DNA of 5,329 nt from Methylobacterium sp. Lineage in GTDB: Bacteria; Pseudomonadota; Alphaproteobacteria; Rhizobiales; Beijerinckiaceae. Location: contig JAJKJG010000158.1 of assembly GCA_021154065.1 (NCBI GenBank), forward strand, positions 1-5,329, read 5' to 3'. Shown in pieces: positions 1 through 5,013 of the stretch; position 1 is the stretch's first letter; the number at the start of each line of letters is the position of its first letter. The notes beneath the pieces are model-generated. The model did not search any database, had not been told where the DNA came from, and was given only the letters and a program-made list of their open reading frames with translations. Position numbers and translations under genes: made by a program.

Positions 1-54
1 GCGTCGAAGCGGACGCCCGAGCCATGGACCACCGAGCCCACGTCGCGGGACCGC

Positions 55-109
55 CTCCCCTCCGCCAACCGGTTCCGGTGATCACGGCGGCTCCCTCGGT
101 GGAGGGGAG
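55..109. repeat. inverted repeat, 12-bp arms
   Basis: CTCCCCTCCGCC at 55-66 pairs with GGTGGAGGGGAG at 98-109, with one G-T type pair in 12. The arms are 31 bases apart, and an 8-bp palindrome AACCGGTT sits at 67-74. The right arm reads as a strong Shine-Dalgarno sequence on the + strand and the left arm as one on the - strand. It may therefore be the mirrored leaders of two short divergent ORFs rather than a transcription terminator; no T run follows directly. Confidence 0.4.
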
Positions 110-118
110 TGCGTCGAA

Positions 119-232
119 ATGAGCGTCAAGGACTTTTTTCAAGACCTCGCGCCGTCATCCCGGAAGCCGCGAAAGCGGCTATCCGGGATCGCCATTCGCT
201 CAGGCGTCGAGGGTCGAGCCGGCGATCTTTGA
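119..232 (+). CDS. possible small ORF of 37 codons, unrecognised
   Basis: An ATG at 119 follows the purine run GGAGGGGAG (101-109) by 9 bases, which is good ribosome-binding spacing. The peptide begins MSVKDFFQDLA and then turns basic (SSRKPRKRL) because the reading frame runs straight through the hairpin repeat at 157-189. Third-position GC is only about two thirds, lower than in the real genes here. A further peptide in the same frame after the TGA (263-319, MERTLAWAEAEVDGFMRT) looks protein-like. Either this is a genuine small protein whose C-terminus comes from a repeat, or the remnant of a gene interrupted by the repeat, or chance. No family is recognised. Confidence 0.2.
   Translation: MSVKDFFQDLAPSSRKPRKRLSGIAIRSGVEGRAGDL
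154..190. repeat. REP-like hairpin repeat
   Basis: ATCCCGGAAGCCGC (157-170) pairs with the complement at 175-189 around a GAAA loop (171-174), giving a 14-bp stem with a single bulged T. The surrounding string GTCATCCCGGA...TCCGGGATC matches, from memory, a short intergenic palindrome scattered through many alphaproteobacterial genomes. The compact stem and tetraloop would fold well as RNA. It is not followed by a T run, so I call it a repeat rather than a terminator. Confidence 0.6.
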
Positions 233-441
233 TACTTCTCCAGAGGTCTGCGCGGCGAACGGATGGAAAGGACGCTCGCCTGGGCCGAAGCGGAGGTGGA
301 CGGTTTTATGCGGACCTAGGCGAGGTTCCGAGCCGGCACCGTTAGCAACGATTTACATCAATTTACTCGCCGCCCGCGCAGGAGACATGCATGTTGGGTG
401 CATAGCCGAAGGCGAGCGCCCGAGCCCGCCGCGAGGACACG

Positions 442-448
442 AAAGGAG
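442..448 (+). promoter_or_regulatory. ribosome binding site that fixes the VOC gene start
   Basis: AAAGGAG lies 6 bases before the ATG at 455. It decides in favour of this start over an in-frame GTG at 398, which would add 19 low-complexity residues rich in Arg, Pro and Ala that are not part of the VOC fold. Confidence 0.8.
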
Positions 449-454
449 ATCGTC

Positions 455-1111
455 ATGAGTCAACGCGACGCGGTGATCGAGCGAGAGGCCGCACGCTCCG
501 CCGGGACGGGCGACATGAAGCTCGAGGTCGTCGTCGTCCCCGTATCCGACGTCGACCGCGCCAAGCGCTTCTACGGCAGCCTGGGCTGGAGGGTCGACGC
601 CGACTTCGTCATCGGCGACGCGTTTCGGGTCGTGCAATTCACGCCTCCAGGCTCGCCGTGCTCGATCCACTTCGGCACCGGCGTCACGTCGGCCGTGCCG
701 GGCTCGGCGGCGGGACTCTATCTCATCGTGCCCGACATCGAGGCAGCGCGCACCGACCTCGTCCGCCGCGGTGTCGACGTGAGCGAGGTGTCTCATCGTG
801 ACGGTCCGGGAAAACCGCTTCTCATCGGTCGGCACCCGGCGCGGGCCAGCTACTCCTCTTTCGCGACGTTCAGCGATCCCGACGGCAACGAATGGCTGCT
901 GCAGGAGGTCACCGCCCGGCTGCCGGGCCGCGTCGACTCGAACGCGACGACCTTTGCCTCCGCATCGGATCTGGCGGGCGCGATGCGGCGCGCTTCGGTT
1001 GCCCACGGCGAGCACGAGACGCGCATGGGCGGCCGGCGCGATGAGGATTGGCCGGCCTGGTATGCCGAGTACATGGTGGCAGAGCAGGCCGGCAAGCCGC
1101 TGTCGTCGTGA
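455..1111 (+). CDS. VOC family (glyoxalase/bleomycin resistance-like) protein
   Basis: This 218-residue protein has the vicinal oxygen chelate fold. The first betaalphabeta unit is at residues 22-45, with LEVVVVPVSDVDRAKRFY then LGW. The second half begins near GLYLIVPDIEAA (87-98) and ends in the hallmark SDPDGNEWLLQEV (140-152), where Glu151 is the usual last metal ligand. The position that holds the first metal-binding His in glyoxalase I is hydrophobic, so classical glyoxalase activity is not assured. Residues 160-218 form a C-terminal extension with HGEHE and DWPAWYAEYMVAEQAG. I recall this tail from many cytoplasmic VOC proteins of unknown substrate in proteobacteria and actinobacteria. 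There is no signal peptide. The gene is first of three in the same direction and ends 40 bp before the hydrolase. The VOC call is firm, but reaction and substrate cannot be told. Confidence 0.9.
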   Translation: MSQRDAVIEREAARSAGTGDMKLEVVVVPVSDVDRAKRFYGSLGWRVDADFVIGDAFRVVQFTPPGSPCSIHFGTGVTSAVPGSAAGLYLIVPDIEAARTDLVRRGVDVSEVSHRDGPGKPLLIGRHPARASYSSFATFSDPDGNEWLLQEVTARLPGRVDSNATTFASASDLAGAMRRASVAHGEHETRMGGRRDEDWPAWYAEYMVAEQAGKPLSS

Positions 1112-1151
1112 GCGGCTGCGCGTCAACTATCGGTGAACGAGGAGACTGGCG

Positions 1152-2216
1152 ATGCGCGGAAGCGGAAAGCCCGACCGGAGGACGGTCCATCGCCGCGGCT
1201 TCTTGGGAGGTGCGACGGCACTGGTCGCCGCCGCCGAGCTCTCGGCCGTCGAGCCGGCGAACGCGCAGGCCCGCACGCCGGCGCGACAGCTGCCCGCCAT
1301 CAAGCCCGGGACGAACACGTCGTTTGGCGCGCTGAAGCAAATCGACGCCGGCGTCCTCAATGTCGGCTACGCCGAAGCCGGTCCCGCCGACGGGCCTGTC
1401 GTCGTTCTCCTGCACGGCTGGCCGTACGACATTCATAGTTTCGTCGATGTCGCGCCTTCGCTGGCCGCGGCCGGCTACCGGGTGATCGTCCCGTACCTGC
1501 GCGGCTACGGCACGACGCGATTTCTGTCGAGCGCAACGGTCCGGAACGGTCAGCCGTCGGCGCTTGCCGTCGATCTCAAGGAGTTGCTGGACGTTCTCAA
1601 GCTCGAGAAGCCGATTCTCGCCGGCTTCGATTGGGGAGCGCGGACGGCCAACATCTTCGCGGCGCTCTGGCCGGAGCGCACGAAGGCCATGGTCTCGGTG
1701 AGCGGCTACCTGATCGGCAACCAGGAGGCCGGCAGGATGCCGCTGCCGCCGCGGGCCGAGCTCGAATGGTGGTACCAATTCTATTTTGCCACCGACCGCG
1801 GCCGTGCCGGCTACGAGAAATACCGGCACGAATTTTCGAAGCTGATCTGGCAGCTCGCCTCACCGAAATGGCAGTTCGACGACGCTACGTTCGATCGCAG
1901 CGCGGCGGCCTTCGACAACCCGGATCACGTCGATATCGTGATCCACAATTACCGCTGGCGGCTCGGCTTGGCCGAGGGCGAACCGAAATACGCCGATCTG
2001 GAAAGCCGGCTTGCGCAGAGCCCGGTCATCACCGTCCCGACCATCACACTCGAAAGCGATGCCAACGGTGCGCCTCACCCCGATCCGGCTGCGTACGGAA
2101 AGAAATTTTCCGGGCCCTACGAGCATCGGCACATCATGGGAGGCATCGGGCACAACCTGCCGCAGGAAGCCCCGCGGGACTTCGCCCAGGCAGTCATCGA
2201 TGTCGCCGGAGTCTAG
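1152..2216 (+). CDS. Tat-exported alpha/beta hydrolase, epoxide hydrolase-like
   Basis: This 354-residue protein opens with a twin-arginine signal: HRRGFLGG (13-20), a hydrophobic Ala-rich stretch, and a likely cleavage site after the Ala-X-Ala at 36-38 (or after Ala40). The mature part is an alpha/beta hydrolase. HGWP (88-91) is the oxyanion-hole motif of epoxide hydrolases and haloalkane dehalogenases. GFDWGA (158-163) is the nucleophile elbow with Asp160. GIGHNLPQEAP (331-341) carries the catalytic His334, and Asp303 (ESD) is a candidate acid. The aromatic lid region (205-270) has several Tyr residues, such as Tyr208, Tyr211 and Tyr267, that could activate an epoxide. An Asp nucleophile rules out a simple serine esterase. 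The start is set by GAGGAG at 1139-1144, 7 bases upstream. Epoxide hydrolase is the best guess; the physiological substrate is unknown. Confidence 0.88.
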   Translation: MRGSGKPDRRTVHRRGFLGGATALVAAAELSAVEPANAQARTPARQLPAIKPGTNTSFGALKQIDAGVLNVGYAEAGPADGPVVVLLHGWPYDIHSFVDVAPSLAAAGYRVIVPYLRGYGTTRFLSSATVRNGQPSALAVDLKELLDVLKLEKPILAGFDWGARTANIFAALWPERTKAMVSVSGYLIGNQEAGRMPLPPRAELEWWYQFYFATDRGRAGYEKYRHEFSKLIWQLASPKWQFDDATFDRSAAAFDNPDHVDIVIHNYRWRLGLAEGEPKYADLESRLAQSPVITVPTITLESDANGAPHPDPAAYGKKFSGPYEHRHIMGGIGHNLPQEAPRDFAQAVIDVAGV

Positions 2217-2233
2217 TTATGTTCCAATGGCTT

Positions 2234-2250
2234 CGCGAGCGCAGCTCGCG
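2234..2250 (+). repeat. short GC hairpin between hydrolase and reductase genes
   Basis: CGCGAGC (2234-2240) and GCTCGCG (2244-2250) form a perfect 7-bp stem around a 3-base loop. It lies 17 bp after the hydrolase stop in the 117-bp gap before the reductase start. No T run follows, so it is at best a weak attenuator or RNA stability element. Confidence 0.3.
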
Positions 2251-2333
2251 TCGGCGCCCGACCGGCAGCCCCGAGGCCGCGGCTGCGGACAGCCCGGCCG
2301 TCGGCTCGAGGCCGCCGAATAAGGGAGCGCGCG

Positions 2334-3347
2334 ATGGCCCACAGGTTCGATGCGATCATCATCGGGGCCGGGCAGGCCGGCCCGTCGCTCGCCGATCGGC
2401 TCACCCGGGCCAAAATGACGGTCGCCGTCGTCGAGCGGAATCTCTTCGGCGGCACCTGCGTCAACACCGGCTGCACGCCGACGAAGACGATGGTCGCGAG
2501 CGCCTATGCGGCCCATCTCGCGCGCCGCGGCCGCGAGTACGGCGTCGTGCTCGACGGCCCCGTCACGATCGACATGGCGCGCGTCAAGGCGCGGGCCGAC
2601 GCCGTCGCCGCCACTTCGCGTACGGGCGTCGAGAAGTGGCTGCGCGGCATGCCCGGCTGCACGGTCATGCAAGGGCACGCCCGTTTCGAGAGCGCGGACA
2701 CGGTCCGGGTCGGGGAGGAGTTGCTGACGGCGCCCCGCATCTTCATCAACGTCGGTGGGCGCGCCGCCGTGCCCGACATGCCGGGCGTCGGTGAGGTCGA
2801 TTACCTGACCAACAGCACGATCCTGGGGCTCGACCGGGTGCCCGAGCATCTCGTCGTCGTCGGCGGCAGCTACATCGGGCTCGAGTTCGCGCAGATGCAC
2901 CGGCGCTTCGGGGCCGAGGTCACGGTCGTCGAGAAGGGGCCGCGCCTGATCGCCCGCGAGGACGAGAGGGTTTCGGAGGCCATCCGGGCCATTCTCGCCG
3001 ACGAGGGCGTCACGGTGCGCACCGGCGCCGAGTGCATTGGGTTCCGCAGCCACCCGGAGCGAGCGGCCGTATCGGTCGATTGCACGGCGGGAGAGCCGGA
3101 GGTCGTCGCCTCGCACGTGCTCCTCGCCGTCGGGCGCAGCCCGAACACGGACGACCTCGGCCTCGATCGCGCCGGCGTCGCGACCGATCAACGCGGCTTT
3201 ATCGCCGTCGACGAGGGCCTTGCCACGAACGTGCCCGGCATCTGGGCGCTTGGCGACTGCAACGGCCGCGGCGCCTTCACGCACACCGCCTACAACGATT
3301 TCGAGATCGTGGCCGCAAACCTCTCGACGGCGAAGAGCGGCGGGTGA
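2334..3347 (+). CDS. FAD/NAD(P)-binding part of the split disulfide oxidoreductase
   Basis: This 337-residue ORF starts at ATG 2334, 6 bases after AAGGGAG (2321-2327). It shows the FAD Rossmann motif GAGQAG (11-16) with the ribose-binding Glu34. The redox-active disulfide is in GGTCVNTGCTPTK, with Cys42 and Cys47. The NAD(P) motif is GGSYIG (177-182), followed by AVGRSPNT (265-272) and the second FAD-contact motif ALGDC (305-309). All of these are intact. The last seven residues (STAKSGG) do not fit the family and follow the frameshift. Alone, this half lacks the dimerisation domain, which in this superfamily supplies the catalytic His-Glu pair to the partner subunit, so it should not be a normal reductase by itself. 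Confidence 0.85.
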   Translation: MAHRFDAIIIGAGQAGPSLADRLTRAKMTVAVVERNLFGGTCVNTGCTPTKTMVASAYAAHLARRGREYGVVLDGPVTIDMARVKARADAVAATSRTGVEKWLRGMPGCTVMQGHARFESADTVRVGEELLTAPRIFINVGGRAAVPDMPGVGEVDYLTNSTILGLDRVPEHLVVVGGSYIGLEFAQMHRRFGAEVTVVEKGPRLIAREDERVSEAIRAILADEGVTVRTGAECIGFRSHPERAAVSVDCTAGEPEVVASHVLLAVGRSPNTDDLGLDRAGVATDQRGFIAVDEGLATNVPGIWALGDCNGRGAFTHTAYNDFEIVAANLSTAKSGG

Positions 3348-3721
3348 GCGACCGCATTCCGGCCTATGCCCTCTACATCGATCCGCCGCTCGGGCGCGTC
3401 GGGATGACAGTGGCGCAGGCGCGCGCGACCGGCCGGCCGCTCTTGATCGGGGAGCGGCCGATGACCCGGGTCTCGCGCGCGATCGAGAAGGGCGAGACGA
3501 AAGGGTTCATGCAGGTCGTCGTCGACGCCGAGACGCACAAGATCCTGGGCGCCGCGATTCTCGGGACCGGCGGCGACGAGGCGATCCACGGCATCCTCGA
3601 CATGATGAACGCAGGCGCATCCTACGCCACGCTCCAGCACGCTGTGCCGATCCATCCGACCGTCTCCGAGCTGATCCCGACCATGCTCGGCGACATGCGA
3701 CCTGCCCCTTGGGGATCATGA
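3344..3721 (+). CDS. dimerisation-domain part of the split disulfide oxidoreductase
   Basis: This 125-residue ORF is in frame -1 relative to the upstream piece. It can start at GTG 3344, whose last two bases are shared with the TGA stop at 3345-3347 (GTGA overlap). Purines at 3332-3336 (GAAGA) could serve as a weak ribosome site. It holds the complete dimerisation domain: SDRIPAYALYIDPPLGRVGM, then GETKGFMQVVVDAETHKILGA, and the active-site motif HAVPIHPTVSE, which keeps the His-Pro-Thr...Glu arrangement of lipoamide dehydrogenase and mercuric reductase. It ends at TGA 3719-3721, inside a GATCATGATC palindrome. Domain conservation downstream of the shift argues that the break is recent or an artefact. 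Confidence 0.7.
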   Translation: MSDRIPAYALYIDPPLGRVGMTVAQARATGRPLLIGERPMTRVSRAIEKGETKGFMQVVVDAETHKILGAAILGTGGDEAIHGILDMMNAGASYATLQHAVPIHPTVSELIPTMLGDMRPAPWGS

Positions 3722-3822
3722 TCGCGTGCGCTCCCCGATGACCGGATGATGACGAGGCTCGCTGCCCGCCCTTGCCAGAGACAGGCGTCCGCCGTCGGGC
3801 GCCGGCGCAAGGCGGGACGGCA
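3722..3822. other. convergent intergenic spacer
   Basis: This is the first half of the spacer between the reductase and the TRAP binding-protein gene. It contains GC-rich pairing segments, for example CCCGCC at 3765-3770 with GGCGGG at 3811-3816, and GCCGTC at 3791-3796 with GACGGC at 3816-3821. These could form competing stems, but no U-tract follows, so I do not call a terminator. Confidence 0.4.
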
Positions 3823-3862
3823 AGAGCGGAATGATTTTTCTTCGAATCATCATCCCAACTCT
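3823..3862. repeat. hairpin one of a composite Hyphomicrobiales-type repeat
   Basis: AGAG (3823-3826) plus GGAATGAT (3828-3835) pair with ATCATCCC (3849-3856) plus CTCT (3859-3862), with one G-T type pair and one small internal loop. The 13-base loop TTTTTCTTCGAAT is AT-rich. Read on the - strand it matches, from memory, the GGGATGA...GATTCGAAGAAAA element that commonly follows the GATCATGCTC palindrome in Bradyrhizobium-like genomes. In this convergent spacer it may help end transcription from either side. Confidence 0.6.
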
Positions 3863-3874
3863 ATCTGTTTGTTC

Positions 3875-3923
3875 GAGCATGATCTTTCCCGGAAACCGGT
3901 TCCCAGTTTTCGGGATCATGCTC
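3875..3923. repeat. 49-bp GATCATGCTC palindromic repeat
   Basis: GAGCATGATC (3875-3884) and GATCATGCTC (3914-3923) are perfect inverted 10-bp ends. The 29-bp interior is an imperfect palindrome centred on AACCGGTT. From memory, this is a frequent intergenic repeat of Hyphomicrobiales. The right end overlaps the stop codon of the - strand TRAP binding-protein gene (TGA is the complement of 3922-3924). It follows hairpin one after 12 bp, and the two appear to be a single mobile or dispersed unit. Confidence 0.75.
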
Positions 3924-5013
3924 AAGCTCTTGCCAGCGCCCGGGCCATGTCGGCGGCGAGCGCCGACCAGCCGCGCATGTCGTTTGCGGCGGCCGTGTAG
4001 CTGTCGACGATGCGGCGGGCGAGGGGAGAGGTCTCGGCGATGTCGGCGATCAGCTCCGCCGACGCCTTGCGGGCGGCGTCGAGGATGGCGCGCGGGAAGG
4101 CTTCGAGCGAGACCTGGCTGCGGCCGAGGATCTCGACGAGCGCCGCGGCGTTGCGCTCGTGCGCGTCGGCGAGCCCGAGCGTGTGCTCGGCCCGCGCCGC
4201 CTCGCGCACGACCGTGCGCAGATCCTCGGGCAGCCGGTCCCAGGCGGAAAGCGAGATCATCAGCTCGCTCGCGCCGTTCGGCTTGTTGAAGCCGGGCGCG
4301 TAGTAGAACGGCGCGTTCTTGTGCAGGCCGGTCTCGAGGTCGGTCGCCGGCGCCAGGAACTCGGCGGCGTCGATCGAGCCGCGCTCGAGCGCCGGCAGGA
4401 GGTCGCCGGCCGCGACCGTCATCGGCACCGCGCCAAGGCGCCGGAAGACCTCGGCGCCGAGCCCCTGCACGCGGATGCGCATGCCCTTGAGGTCGTCCGG
4501 CCCGGCAAGCTTCTGGCGGAACCAGCCGCCCATCGACGGCCCGGTATTGCCGGCAAGGTACGCGCGCACGCCGTGCGGCCGGTAGAGCTCGTCCCACAGC
4601 GCCTGGCCGTCGCGGAGCTCGATCCAGGCCTCGTGCTCGACCGGCCCGAGGCCGAACGGCACCGTGGTGAAGAAGCCGGCCGCCGGGATCTTGCCTTGCC
4701 AATACAGCGCCGCCGTGTGGCCGATCTCGACGGTGCCGTTCGAGACCGCGTCGAGCACCGCGAGCGGCGGCACGATCTCGCCGGCGGCGAAGAGGTCGAT
4801 CTGCAGCCGCCCGCCCGCCATGGCGTTGATGCGATCGGCGATGCGTTTTGCCGAGACGCCGGGGCCGGCGCGGCCCTTCGGCCACGAGGTGACCATGCGC
4901 CAGCGCAGCCGCTCCTCGGCGCGCGCCACCGCCGGCGCCGCGACCGCCGGCGCCGCGACCGCCGCGAGGCCGAGCGCGGCGCGGCGGGAGAGCTCAAGCC
5001 GTCCAGAGGCCAT
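3922..5013 (-). CDS. TRAP transporter solute-binding protein, DctP/TakP type
   Basis: This 363-residue periplasmic binding protein of a TRAP transporter starts with a Tat-like signal, SRRAALG (9-15), an Ala/Val/Pro-rich core and ARAEE near residue 30. The mature part has the DctP fold: RWRMVTSWPKG (37-47), FAAGEIVPPLAVLDAVSNGTVEIG (75-98), GNTGPSMGGWFR (155-166), and the ligand-binding strand MRIRVQGLGAEVFRRLGAVP (178-197) with its carboxylate-binding Arg. It resembles the 2-oxoacid-binding TakP group. From memory that group has Gln where this protein has Ser160 and Trp where it has Phe219, so the ligand may differ. The start at ATG 5013 lies 20 bp inside thiD; an in-frame ATG at 5040 would only lengthen the region before the Tat motif. 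No dctQ or dctM is in the window. The stop codon is shared with a repeat. Confidence 0.88.
   Translation of the reverse strand: MASGRLELSRRAALGLAAVAAPAVAAPAVARAEERLRWRMVTSWPKGRAGPGVSAKRIADRINAMAGGRLQIDLFAAGEIVPPLAVLDAVSNGTVEIGHTAALYWQGKIPAAGFFTTVPFGLGPVEHEAWIELRDGQALWDELYRPHGVRAYLAGNTGPSMGGWFRQKLAGPDDLKGMRIRVQGLGAEVFRRLGAVPMTVAAGDLLPALERGSIDAAEFLAPATDLETGLHKNAPFYYAPGFNKPNGASELMISLSAWDRLPEDLRTVVREAARAEHTLGLADAHERNAAALVEILGRSQVSLEAFPRAILDAARKASAELIADIAETSPLARRIVDSYTAAANDMRGWSALAADMARALARA
4928..4966. repeat. 15-bp tandem repeat within the TRAP signal peptide
   Basis: The unit ACCGCCGGCGCCGCG occurs at 4928-4942 and 4943-4957, followed by a partial copy ACCGCCGCG at 4958-4966. On the coding strand it specifies repeated AVAAP in the hydrophobic core of the signal peptide. 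The unit length is a multiple of three, so changes in copy number would lengthen or shorten the core without a frameshift. Confidence 0.75.

Larger units (their letters stand above)
1..454. other. intergenic region without a recognised gene
   Basis: No protein family is recognisable here. The stretch holds an inverted repeat (55-66 with 98-109), a hairpin repeat (157-189), an AT-richer patch around 341-367 that could contain the promoter of the downstream genes, and several very short ORFs. At the extreme left, codons in frame with position 1 have G or C at 25 of 26 third positions before a TGA at 79-81. That pattern could be the tail of a + strand gene entering from the left. The same wobble phase also fits a - strand gene starting near 41 (GTG) or 32 (GTG) and leaving to the left, whose peptide would read GSVVHGSGVRFDA. 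The window is too short to choose. I saw no clear -35/-10 pair. Confidence 0.6.
2334..3721 (+). pseudogene. frameshifted FAD-dependent disulfide oxidoreductase (mercuric reductase/lipoamide dehydrogenase-like)
   Basis: Two adjacent + strand reading frames together encode one class I pyridine nucleotide-disulfide oxidoreductase: FAD domain, NAD(P) domain, then the C-terminal dimerisation domain. The first frame runs correctly to ...DFEIVAANL at about 3323, and homology continues one frame back as LDGEERRVSDRIPAYALYIDPP. Adding one base within CTCTC at 3321-3325, to give CTCCTC, joins them into a protein of about 462 residues, the usual family length. The cause could be a real deletion, a sequencing or assembly error, or a split into two translated halves; the two pieces are described separately. 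The enzyme should be cytosolic and reduce a disulfide or related substrate using NAD(P)H. The MerA features I would expect, an N-terminal heavy-metal domain and a C-terminal Cys pair, are absent, so merA is not assigned. Confidence 0.75.

Noticed and set aside
133..139. T run after 109 as a Rho-independent terminator
   Set aside because: No stable stem directly precedes it; the inverted repeat ends 24 bases earlier.
398..454. GTG at 398 as the start of the VOC gene
   Set aside because: The ATG at 455 has an excellent AAAGGAG site, and the extra 19 residues look like translated non-coding sequence.
909..1829. Long - strand ORF of 306 codons opposite the VOC and hydrolase genes
   Set aside because: It spans two well-supported + strand genes and has no motifs; a GC-rich shadow frame.
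2219..2333. Small ORF beginning MFQWLRERSS after the hydrolase
   Set aside because: It has no stop before running into the reductase gene out of frame, and no Shine-Dalgarno site; it looks like a chance opening.
2217..3284. Long - strand ORF of 355 codons opposite the reductase
   Set aside because: It lies antisense to a clear FAD/NAD oxidoreductase with intact motifs; its composition (Arg, Asp, Ala, Gly) is typical of antisense frames in GC-rich DNA, with no recognisable domain.
3321..3347. Programmed ribosomal frameshifting in the reductase
   Set aside because: There is no slippery heptamer such as A-AAA-AAG or a known stimulatory element at CTCTC; a one-base deletion explains the data more simply.
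2334..3721. Naming the split reductase merA
   Set aside because: The CVNTGC disulfide is shared by the whole superfamily; there is no N-terminal heavy-metal domain, no C-terminal vicinal Cys pair, and no merR/merT/merP nearby.
3716..4885. - strand ORF of 389 codons in another frame of the TRAP gene
   Set aside because: Arg/Ala-rich shadow of the binding-protein gene that runs on through the repeat; no domain is visible.
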